Source of the DNA: Verticillium longisporum
Lineage: Eukaryota > Ascomycota > Sordariomycetes > Glomerellales > Plectosphaerellaceae
Length of the DNA: 64,000 nt
Reading direction: 5' to 3'
Assembly: GCA_019188255.1 (NCBI GenBank)
Contig: JAETXT010000001.1
Span: forward strand, 8,680,001 to 8,744,000
The notes below the pieces were generated by a model that was not told the DNA's origin, ran no database searches, and saw only the letters and a program-made list of their open reading frames with translations. Positions 55,871 through 64,000 of this stretch are shown in pieces. A program made the translations under genes and the position numbers. Positions within the stretch are counted from its first letter, which is position 1, and every line of letters starts with the position of its first letter.

Positions 55871-55876
55871 ATCCAT
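53722..55876 (-). CDS. cot-1: NDR-family Ser/Thr kinase COT1
   Basis: AGC kinase controlling hyphal tip growth and branching, the orthologue of Neurospora COT-1 and yeast Cbk1, which works with a MOB2 partner. Four exons (55876-55185, 55117-54617, 54560-54087, 54037-53722) give 660 residues. Residues 1-205 are low complexity: NSNSNS at the start and poly-Q in the middle. The MOB-binding N-terminal regulatory helices follow ([20 protein letters not shown]). The kinase has the P-loop GKGAFGEVK near 283-291, Lys in KVYAMKSL at about 305, [15 protein letters not shown], and the TDFGLSTGF segment. The long NDR activation insert contains [14 protein letters not shown] and the T-loop [12 protein letters not shown]. 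The C-terminal hydrophobic motif FIGYTFKRF is present. All exons are intact. An alternative upstream start is possible. Confidence 0.95.
55650..55685 (-). repeat. CAG/CTG poly-glutamine tract in COT1
   Basis: Nearly pure CTG triplets on the plus strand with one TTG interruption, coding a run of eleven Gln in the disordered N-terminus of the kinase. Likely length-variable between strains. Confidence 0.85.
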
Positions 55877-57840
55877 AATGTCGACGGGCTCAGGGGCGAT
55901 GAGCGGCCAGAGCTAGAATCGGTCGGGTAGGAATGCCTCTCGGCAAAGGGGGGGAAGAGAGAGGCGAGGTGCAGGACAGTCGAACACCTAGGCCGTAAGG
56001 ACAAAGACCTTTGGTGATGTTCGTCGATGTTATTCTCCAGAGGATGGATGGATGGCTGTGGTGGATCAAGGTGGAGGCTAAACAATTGAAGTCTGTCAGC
56101 AAGTGAAGTCGGAACCAAGGGCCTTGCAGGTGTTCATACCCAACGAGCTACGGTAGCCGAAGAGCGCGGTTGAGGGGCGAATCGAAGACGGACCCGCAGA
56201 CGACCAGTGCAACAGTCGGATCGGTGAGAGTGCTTGGACGTTGGACTGTTGTTGACTGTGCTGCTCGCTCAGCCACAAGTGAGGCGCAAACAAAGGGTGC
56301 GTTCGAGTCAGACGCAAGACGAAAGATGCTATCTCGGATGCCCTGTCGACGTTCGTCTATGCCTGTACGTCTGGGATGGTGCTGCAACTCGTGTGAATTG
56401 CTGGGCAGGCGGCAGCTGCACGAGGCGCAGATGCGAAGCGATACGCAGGTGGATGGACTCCCAGATAGACCGGAGAGGAGCGATGGAGGGCGGGAACAGA
56501 AGCGGAAGCGGAAGAAAGGCAAGGTGATTTTTCTGCTAAGCCCCTGTGAAGCGAAACATGATGGGTACAGAGGTCCAAGGTGTGGTGTGGTGCGGTGCGG
56601 TGCGGTGCAGATGGTGTAGCGTTGCACTTTCGACCCCTGAGATGGATCTTGGTGGTGGAACTCTGGATGCGAATGGCCGTGCGGGGTTCCTCGAGGTTGC
56701 AAGGGGGGGATGTTTACCATGGCGCTGTCCAATGGAAGCTGTGTAGTTGGAACAGTCTGGTTGGTGTCGTGGATTGGAGGGGTAAAAAGGAGGCAAGTTG
56801 TCCCGGTCCGCCATACTGCCTGTCCTGACGCCCCCTGGATGAAGCCTTGCCAATTGATGTAGGTACCTACATACAGCATGTGCACATGGCACCTGTCAAT
56901 GGAGCATCGAGGCATGCGTCTTTCACCGACTGTTGGGACAGGGTTTGTCTCTAGCTACGAGGTCCGTAATGCTCCGGATGGTTCCCCATTCTTACGGGGT
57001 TGGTGCAGCGCGCCGAAGAACGATGGAATGCACTGCTCTCCCTGCCTTGATATCATCGATGCCTCCATGGGTACGTGATGCTGTCTTGGATGCTGGGCAT
57101 CGGGAGGAGAAGCACCTGGCACCCTGTACTTCAGCAGGAGCTCGTGCTCCCTTTCAGGTGTACCTGGATAATCCGGTCATCCAGCTTGCCAGCGAGGCCG
57201 GCAGTCTGCCTAGTGCTCAGCCGTTTCTGTACAATGCTTGACACGCTGGCAACTCCTCGGCAATTGCTTTTCAAATGACCAGGGCGTCTTTCGACAGGGT
57301 GAGGCTTTTCCAGATCTCTTGGCTGCAGCAGCTGCCCACAGTAATGGCCAGGTATGGGAGGAGATACCTCGGGAGCAAGACTATTTCGTGACACTTTTGT
57401 CCCAGATTTCCAGTATCTACAAAGGCCATTGGCAGCGGCACAGGGCGAAACACCATCTACAAAGCAATTCGCAGGCCGATTATCAACATGCCAGGGATCC
57501 AGAGCAGCATTGTCACATAAGGTACCTAAGGTAAGGTACCTAGGTCTATCATTGAACCTCTGTGAGTTGGAAGTGGCAGAATAAGCTAGTCCCAGAACAG
57601 CAAGCGGTCACAGACACCGTCAAACGCCGAGGCTTCGCCGCCATGCCCGTTCTGGCTGGAACGACCCGTGCCGTTATCGCGCCTCGGTGAAGCTCTTATC
57701 GCGTCAAAATTTCCTGTCGTTTTCCCCCCTGGTGACCATCCATCCAAACAGACGTGACCTGTGACGAGCGACTGTCCATCACGACCTTCGTTTTCTCAAG
57801 AAGGGATATCCCAAGGGCCTTCATTGTCAATACGATCGCA
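55877..57840. other. 2-kb divergent promoter region of COT1 and TIM54
   Basis: A long upstream region is common for cot-1 genes and probably holds a long 5' UTR. There are short GTGCGGT repeats at 56586-56610 and AGGTACCTAGG-like palindromes at 57519-57545. A 255-codon minus-strand frame here (56148-56915) has no domain and I do not believe it. Confidence 0.5.
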
Positions 57841-59393
57841 ATGGCTGACGCAAAACCCCCCGTCGATCCTGCCCCGGCTTCGGTACGTCCTTCATCCAAA
57901 CCCCATCTAACCATCGTTCCATCGCGAGATGCCTCATGCTCACGTGTCACCAAACATAGGCCGCAACCCCTAGCACCGCCCCAGCCGCCTCTACCTCGAC
58001 AACAAATAACAAGGCGCCAGGCTACAAAGTCCCCGAGCGAAACCCCGCCCTCCGCATGCTCGGCATCCCCAACCTCCCCAAGAAGCTCCCCTCGCGCAAC
58101 TGGACCATCTTCCTAACCATCACGACGGCCTTCTCCGCTGCCGTCATCTACGACAAGCGCGAGAAGAAGCGCGCCACAGCCCGCTGGGCCCGCGCCGTCG
58201 CCCCGCTCGCCACCGAACTCATCGACAACCCCTCCCAGCTGCCGCGCAAGCTGACCGTTCTTCTCGAGGCCCCGCCCGGCGAGGGCCTGCGCGTCGCACA
58301 GAACCACTTTATCGAATACGTCAAGCCCGTGCTGGCGGCGTCCGGCCTCGACTGGGACTTTGTCCAGGGACGCCAGCAGGGCGACGTGCGTGCCGCCGTC
58401 GCCGAGAAGATTCGCCGCAAGAGGCGGCTGGCCGAGCGGCCGGACGAGGAGCTGCTGCCCACGGAGGAGAACGTCCGCGACGCCGTGCGCGCGAAGAACC
58501 AGATCCACGAGTATCAGGGCGACGCCGGCGACATTGTCATTGGCCGCAACGCCTGGAAGGAGTACATCCGCGGCCTGCATGAGGGCTGGCTGGGGCCCCT
58601 CGACGCCCCGGTGCAGCCCGAGCCCGAGACGAAGCCAGAGCCTGTGCTGTCCGCCGAGCCCGTCGTCACGCCCGTCGCCGACGCCCTCGCCGAGACGGTG
58701 GAAGAGGCCGAGAAAAAGGCCGCCGACGCCAAGGCCGCCGAAGAAAAGGCCGCCGAGGAGAAGAAGAAGGAGGAAGAGAAGAAGAAGCGCCCGCCCCAGC
58801 CACCGTCCTACAACTCAACTGCCGACTACGCTGCCGCCCATCTCCCGCCCACGCTGCCCGAACAGCTCGCGCCCGCGGCTCCCATTCAGTTCCCTCACAT
58901 TCTCGGCTTCTTCAACACATTTACACGCCTCAAGCGCTTCCTGAACCGCCGCGCCCTGGCTGATGATATCGGTCGCGAGGTGGCCGCCGCCTGTTTTGCT
59001 GCGCACCGCGAGTGGCGTGAGGGCGAGCCCGGCGCGTCTTCGGATGACGATGAGTTGAGGCTTGAGCAGCAGCGCGTCCTGGCGCACGAGGAGAAGAACT
59101 GGGTCAAGAGCGTGTGGGAGGAGGAGAAGGCGCCAGAGGAGGGCAAGGAGGCGGAGCCGCCGCGGGAGAAGGTGTGGCCGAAGCCGATGGTGCTGGACAC
59201 CCGCATCGCCTCGCGCATGAGGAGATTCGAGGTTCAGCCCGAGGATGAGGCGCGTGCGAGAGCGATCGTCGTGCCCGAAGAGGAGATTGAAGGCTTCATC
59301 AAGGGCAGTTTGCGATCCATCGCTCAGTGGGGCATGTCGGCGTTCGCTGCAGAGAACAAGGGACCCAACGTTGGCAACCTTGATGATGCTTGA
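57841..59393 (+). CDS. TIM54: Mitochondrial import inner membrane translocase subunit TIM54
   Basis: Subunit of the TIM22 complex, which inserts carrier proteins into the mitochondrial inner membrane. Exons 57841-57882 and 57960-59393, with a 77-bp GTACGT...ATAG intron, give 491 residues. The N-terminus is Ala/Pro/Thr-rich. The family start motif is GYKVPERNPALRMLGIPNLP with KKLPSRNW, followed by the single TM helix (TIFLTITTAFSAAVIYDKRE). The intermembrane-space domain has TELIDNPSQLPRKLTVLLEA, then PPGEGLRVAQNHFIEYVKPV and GLDWDFVQGRQQGDVRAAVA. A lysine/glutamate-rich segment of about 60 residues (AEEKAAEEKKKEEEKKK) lies between conserved halves, as in other filamentous fungi. IQFPHILGFFNTF and HREWREGE belong to the second half. 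Intact. Confidence 0.95.
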
Positions 59394-59595
59394 ACGAAGA
59401 GGATTCGTGGTGGACTGGGTTGTGCGACTACCTAATGTATGATACGCTTGGTGTGCCCGAGATTCATGACTCGAGGGCGATTTGGATGTACAGTATAGGC
59501 TCCTCCTTGGTGTTGGGAGCTTGATAGACGCTAGAGTACCATCTGACGACCAGATGGAGATAATGAGTGTCCCCTTTTGTTCTGTCTCCCGACCT

Positions 59596-60368
59596 TCACT
59601 CATCATCGTCTGAATCATATGCCACCAGTCCCACTTTTGGCGGCGGTGGACTCGTACTTGTTGGCTTAGTAGTGGTGGTTGTGGTCCTTGGCTGGGCTGC
59701 TGCTGTGGCAGAATCGTCGGGTTTGCCTCCATCGCCAGTCTTGCTGTCGCCCTTGCCACCCTCGCTCACCCTTCTCCTAATCAGCCCCTTCACCTCAGAA
59801 CCGCGTTCTCTCTTCCTTTTCCTCCCCACAGCCCATTCGTCGGTTCCATCCTCTTCTGGCTTAGACTCCTCCTCGGCAGATGTCTTAGCTTGCACCTTCT
59901 GTCGCTCACGGAAAGCTTTCAATCCTTCCGTCGTCTCCTCTCTGACCCTCTCCTCCTCCATCCTCTTCTTCTCCCTCACCTCGTCCAAAAAGTCAATCTC
60001 ATCATCATCCAAAGCGCGAAACTGGTTCCTAATCTTGTTTGCCTCCTCAAACGCCGCCTCCTTGGCCGCTGCATCATTGTGAGCATCCATTCGGCAGGCA
60101 GTCTGAAGGGGTAGAGCGACAGAGGCTGCAACCGACCTTTATTCGCTTGTAGCACGTCGTACAAGCTCTTCTCGCCGCCCTCGACAGCTTTCGCCCTTGC
60201 CTCCTCCCTTCGCCGCCTCTCAGCATCAAGCTCTCGCTGCACAGCCTCCCATTCGGCGTTACCTTTGCTGCGCGTCTCCTGGGCTATGCTCTTGTCGCTG
60301 GCGTCTGGGGCGACGACCTCGCCCGTCTCGGCGTCAATCTTGCCGCCGGAAACGAAGCGGGAGGACAT
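59596..60368 (-). CDS. Fyv6/FAM192A (NIP30) N-terminal domain protein
   Basis: Small nuclear protein; relatives are yeast Fyv6, a splicing factor in the second step, and human PSME3IP1. Exons 60368-60137 and 60068-59596, separated by a 68-bp GTCGGT...TGCAG intron, give 234 residues. The N-terminal domain is typical: SSRFVSGGKID, then KSLYDVLQANK, then across the splice AAKEAAFEEANKIRNQFRAL with DDDEIDFLDEV. The rest is a charged helix (EKKRMEEERVREET) and a disordered tail with poly-Thr and the acidic end AYDSDDDE. The splice is supported because the joined sequence restores the conserved NKAAKEAAFEE run. It converges with TIM54. Confidence 0.88.
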
Positions 60369-60932
60369 AATGACGGGTACTATGAGTCCAGTTCGACTGA
60401 ATTTTCAGATAAACGAGAGCTTAGAGGCTAGATAGGAAAATGAGCGTAGACCGAGTCAATGGTTGGAGGCAAGATGGTCAGATCTGGAGCTGTTAAAGTC
60501 GAATGATGAGATATCAGTCTGGGGCTTAGTCAGCACCGGTGCTTCTACACACGGAACTCCTTCCCCCCCTGAGCTGGACATTTCGCATCCCTTACACCAA
60601 GGGAACGGCAGCAAAACCCAGTACATATCGAAAAGTGTCCAATCGATTTCAATGTGCCGAGTTCGCTGCATCAATATGACGAGGGAATAATTGATTAGAA
60701 TCGGCAAGGGCACGGCCGGCCCATTACGGCCTGGCTCCAACATACATCGCGACCTCTGTCCAATCAAATAAAATGTGTGTACAATTCTGTCAACTGTCCA
60801 GGGAGAAGCCAGTTGTACTACAGGAAAGACTACCCAGACTAAACATACCTCGCCCCAGAGGCAAATGAGAAGTTTTGTATAATGTGACATGGATGGGTTT
60901 TGGGACATGTCCTTCCGATCGAACTTGCTGGC
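60369..60932. other. Intergenic, no supported gene
   Basis: Upstream of the Fyv6-like gene and 3' flank of the split GPI-protein gene. Nothing recognised. Confidence 0.45.
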
Positions 60933-61853
60933 CTAAAATGCAACAAGAAGCAAAAGAGACAGAAGAACACCTCCGAGTCTGCAAAGAGTATCGGCACCAG
61001 CCGTGTAGACAACATCTGGAGCATCGGGGGTTGTTTCGCCCTGTGACCCATGCTCCGCACCGCTTGGAGGCTTGGCCGCCGTCACATCGTGAGATCCATG
61101 CTCTGTAACCCTAGAAGGCCCAGTGGCTGTCCAATCATCAGATCCGTGTTGGACACCTCTTGAAGGCGCGACGGCGTGTGTCATTTCGGGCACAAAGGGC
61201 CTGCCTCCGTTGGGGAAGGTCAGCGTCGCTGTGATGGGCTCTACGCCGCAGCTGGTGCTGGTCTCTACCGCCGTGGTAAAGCCAGCAAGGATAAAGGTCG
61301 GGTCCGTCATTGTCGGGATGGCTGATATGCCGGAATAAACATGCTCGACCACGTAAGGCCTGTCAACGATGCCGGTGGGACAGAAGGCAGCCAAGGTGGT
61401 CGTGAGGCGGGTCGTGTGAACGCATACTGCGCAGTCACATTGGAAGCTGTCAGGACCCTGCGGAGCCACCCAGGGCCTGCCAAGCCAGGGGGCTAGCCAG
61501 GGGCTAAGGGTCACGAGAGAACGTATATATAGGCTACGGAGGGCCCCCCTAAAGCTACGGAGGGCTAGAATTTAGATATATTCCTATCCTATACCTATAT
61601 TCTAACTACCTACGGACCCTATAGAAGACCCCTTCACTCTGCTCTAAATAATGCTTTGATAGAAGTAGTCGGGAACGAAGACGGTGATAGCAGTGTCTGG
61701 CATATGCGGAGACCGGATGGGTTTTGCAATACTCGGTGTGACAGTGATGCAAGTCGTGACGATGCTAGTGGTATATGTGGAGGGTTGGGCAACAACATGC
61801 AGCGACTGTAGGAGGGCCGTTAAGAGCGCAAGTGACTGCACTATGCTCTTCAT
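60933..61853 (-). pseudogene. Putative GPI-anchored wall protein split by a solo LTR
   Basis: The N-terminal part (61853-61662) starts with a signal peptide (MKSIVQSLALLTALLQSL) and a Ser/Thr-rich stretch. The C-terminal part (61447-60933) carries FQCDCAVCVHTTRLTTT, cysteine-containing TSTSCGVEPITATLTFPNGG, and a hydrophobic end (LGGVLLSLLLLVAF) after a small-residue region, which suggests a GPI anchor. The LTR with one copy of its 5-bp target duplication interrupts the frame. Without the insertion the two parts would be in the same frame with no lost codon (about 233 residues). The protein is otherwise unrecognised. As it stands, translation from the ATG would stop inside the LTR after about 69 residues. 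Confidence 0.65.
61448..61661 (+). mobile_element. Solo LTR, copy 2 (214 bp), inside a gene
   Basis: Starts TGTCAGGACCCTGCGG and is colinear with copy 1 (47983-48167). The end reads CTTTGATA where copy 1 has CTCTGACA. It has an extra stretch with a repeated CTACGGAGGGC. Flanking pentamers are GAAGC (61443-61447) and GAAGT (61662-61666), a target duplication with one C/T change. Many differences from copy 1 are C-to-T in this orientation (CATACCTACACTCTA versus TATACCTATATTCTA), as expected from repeat-induced point mutation or deamination. Confidence 0.8.
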
Positions 61854-62952
61854 TTTGAAGACTGAAGGCTGTTTCTGGTGCGAACTTGGGTGTTGAGAAA
61901 CGCATAAACAAGACTATTTGCGGTACGCACAACGCGAAATGTCACATACCCGGGTTTTGGCAGGTGGCAGGTGACGGATGTACTTAACCCGTGATGATCG
62001 CTCCCGATCATGTCATGTTTACTGTGTCGTCAACCCGGCATCTCGTTCGATGCTTCCAGCCTGCGATGGGTGGAATGGAGGCATAAGGGTCCAAAGTTCA
62101 ATGCCAGAGGCAACAATGCTGTGTTTTGCCATCCTCTCACATACCACGCTTGATCAGCCTGCTCTGTCGACATCCCTGTGGCGAAGGCTTCAACAATTAC
62201 AAGTCTGGAATCCAAGAAATGGCCGAGACACAAAGCAATTGCGTATTCTACTGTACCCAAGTACCCGGAATCGTAAGTGCTCTCCCAATCCTCAAAGACT
62301 ATATCCCATCACCACACCTACTGCGCAGTGCAGTTAGAGTGTTTCATGAGCCGTGGCGCTGTCTGTGCCAAGAAATGGGACGAGCTGCTATTTGACCGAG
62401 GCCGAAAGCTTTGGGAACGGCTGCTGAATGCTATTGAAGAAAAATTGCTGGCTCGTAAAGTGAGACATAGAGCCGCTTGTTATTCAAGAGACCGCGGGTC
62501 GGATGAGACAAGAGTTTGATCGGAATTCGTTCTAGTGCGCATACACCAGCCACGATCCGAACATGAACCAAAATCCAGCGGCATTTCAATGTCAGCACCT
62601 TCCAAGCTTCTGTAGATGGATGCAACAACGCAAATCACCAATGGCGGAGAAGAGACCATCGTTCGACTTGGGGTCCCCGAGGGGCCTCGATCCCCTGAAT
62701 ATGGAACGTGGTCATCCCTTTGTTTGAATTGGAATGAAACATCTTTCAGACGAAGATTATTCAGGATTCGGGGGTGATGATATCCAGCTGGATGGCAAAT
62801 TCGACGACTGCAGGTTCTTGGATTTGGCAGTCAGCTTACAAAACGAATCAAAGGCCTGGAAACCCCCGATATTGGAGATGCTGAAATTTCGTCAACATAA
62901 CCGTCTCTCCTCATCCACCACCAGATTCTGGCGGCAGTAGGTCGACTGGCTG
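61854..62952. other. Intergenic, divergent promoter region
   Basis: Between the split GPI-protein gene and the adhesin start. Short frames only; no domain. Confidence 0.45.
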
Positions 62953-64000
62953 ATGAATATGACGCTTCCTTATCTTTTTCCATATCTTGCTTTAGCGAAT
63001 TGGTGTCATGGACACGATCAGCTACGCAACGCAAACATACAAGCTCGTGCAGACCTGCCGGTTGAGTTTTGCTACACCTATACAACTACCTTTTTGGTGC
63101 CAGTAGACAATGCTACTCAGACGCCAGCTCCCATTCCGATCACATCACTACCAGCATCGTTCGTCACGATAACGCAGCCATATACCGGAGTTGCCCCTAT
63201 CACAGGGCCTACTGCTGTTACAACGATCGCTCCATCTGGGACAAACCCGGGCACGGTTATTATCCAGACGCCAACATCGATCCCTCCGTTCCTAGCACCG
63301 TCGTTTGTCACGACGACAGAGCCATACACTGGAACTGTACCGATCACGGGACCAACCGCTGTCACAACCATACCCCCTTCGGGCACAAATCCTGGCACTG
63401 TCATCATCCAAACGCCAGGCTCAACCGTCACAACGACGCAGCCTTATACCGGGACGGTACCTATAACTGGACCTACCACTGTGAGGACTATACCAGCATC
63501 AGGCACGAAGCCTGGCACCGTTGTCGTTCAGACGCCAACATCTGTTCCCGCGCCCTTCCGCCTACAGTCTACCGTAACAATCACACAGCCATATACTGGT
63601 AGCTTCCCCATCACAGGACCTACGACCATTATCACAATTCCTGCGTCTGGAACAGTACCTGGTACTGTTATCATTCAGACGCCGACATCAGTTCCCGTGC
63701 AACCTCAGCCACCCTCCACTGTGACGATCACTCAGCCATACACTGGCACCGTTCCTATCACGGGACCTACAACCGTGACGACTATTTCTCTGTCTGGGAC
63801 AGTGCCTGGGACTGTCATCATCCAGACTCCGACATCAGTTCCCGTCCCGCCCCAGCCGCCGTCAACTGTAACAATCACACAGCCATATACTGGCACCGTT
63901 CCTATCACAGGACCTACCACTATTGCGACTATCCCTGCCTCAGGAACGGTGCCTGGTACTGTCATTATTCAGTCTCCCGCGTCTCAAGTCGTTCCCAGTG
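62953..64000 (+). CDS. Repeat-rich cell-wall adhesin, 5' part, runs off the right edge
   Basis: An ATG at 62953, just after an in-frame TAG, opens a frame that continues without stop to the window edge (at least 349 codons). A short hydrophobic start (MNMTLPYLFPYLALA) may be a signal peptide. Residues about 35-55 (VEFCYTYTTTFLVPVDN) lead into six tandem units of 40-49 residues. Each contains VT(I/T)TQPYTGTVPITGPT, a TTIPASGT-like turn and PGTVIIQTPTSVP. Thr, Pro, Ser and Val dominate, as in O-glycosylated flocculin/adhesin stalks (Flo11- or Hyr-like). No ligand-binding head is seen before the repeats, so it may be at the other end or missing. The full length is unknown. Confidence 0.75.
   Translation, partial: MNMTLPYLFPYLALANWCHGHDQLRNANIQARADLPVEFCYTYTTTFLVPVDNATQTPAPIPITSLPASFVTITQPYTGVAPITGPTAVTTIAPSGTNPGTVIIQTPTSIPPFLAPSFVTTTEPYTGTVPITGPTAVTTIPPSGTNPGTVIIQTPGSTVTTTQPYTGTVPITGPTTVRTIPASGTKPGTVVVQTPTSVPAPFRLQSTVTITQPYTGSFPITGPTTIITIPASGTVPGTVIIQTPTSVPVQPQPPSTVTITQPYTGTVPITGPTTVTTISLSGTVPGTVIIQTPTSVPVPPQPPSTVTITQPYTGTVPITGPTTIATIPASGTVPGTVIIQSPASQVVPS
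63163..64000 (+). repeat. Six ~147-bp coding tandem repeats
   Basis: Unit starts, at the codon for Val in VT-TQPYTG, are 63163, 63307, 63427, 63574, 63721 and 63868. The spacings are 144, 120, 147, 147 and 147 bp. The last three units are most alike, which suggests recent expansion. The array continues beyond the window. Confidence 0.88.

Noticed and set aside
56148..56915. Open frame of 255 codons upstream of COT1
   Set aside because: No ATG-context, domain or homology-like pattern; low-complexity proline and threonine content fits 5' flank DNA.
58815..59759. Open frame of 314 codons on the minus strand
   Set aside because: Antisense to TIM54; the composition mirrors its Glu/Lys-rich codons.
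63117..63965. Val/Gly/Thr-rich repeat frames on the minus strand
   Set aside because: They are the antisense of the adhesin repeats, and their starts shift with each repeat unit.

Overview
This is nuclear DNA from a filamentous ascomycete (Pezizomycotina). The genes have short GT-AG introns of about 50-90 bp, the transposon remnants are C-to-T biased, and the families are typically fungal: PTH11-type rhodopsin-domain protein, Zn2Cys6 factor, TIM54, COT1/NDR kinase, SLATT_fungal and Fyv6/FAM192A. A necrosis-inducing (NLP) protein, a CE3 esterase and a berberine-bridge-type oxidase fit a plant-associated Sordariomycete. I cannot name the species from the sequence alone.

Left part (1-31.6 kb). 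From the left come a 5' fragment of an unknown gene, the 3' relic of an ACC-synthase-like aminotransferase beside an MFS transporter with one frame break, and a decayed membrane-protein gene with two in-frame TAG codons. An unknown two-exon gene, a PGAP4-like (GT109) glycosyltransferase with a 15-residue repeat and one frame break, a secreted FAD oxidase and a six-exon rhodopsin-domain protein follow. Next are an NLP gene whose signal peptide and body lie in different frames, a kinesin-6-like motor, tRNA-Arg(CCG), a small HExxH secreted protease and an SLC6 transporter. The part ends with the 3' half of a CDH-like GMC oxidoreductase.

Middle (32-41.6 kb). A proline module: proline dehydrogenase, pyrroline-5-carboxylate reductase, a Zn2Cys6 regulator with several lesions and an AAAP amino-acid permease. 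A 329-bp inverted-repeat element (MITE) lies between the regulator and the permease. The set recalls the Aspergillus prn cluster, but P5C reductase replaces P5C dehydrogenase, so the two enzymes could run a proline/P5C cycle.

Right part (42-64 kb). A GFA-domain protein, a SLATT_fungal two-TM protein, a six-exon aldo/keto reductase, a solo LTR and a CE3 esterase come first. A compact housekeeping block follows: SF3a2/Prp11, COT1/NDR kinase, TIM54 and the Fyv6/FAM192A homologue. Beyond it a putative GPI-anchored protein gene is split exactly in frame by a second solo LTR of the same family. The window ends inside a repeat-rich wall adhesin.

The lesions are not spread evenly. Housekeeping genes and most enzymes are intact, while the broken genes are mostly accessory ones, which favours real gene decay over random sequencing error. 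The few single-base breaks in homopolymers still need read-level checks.
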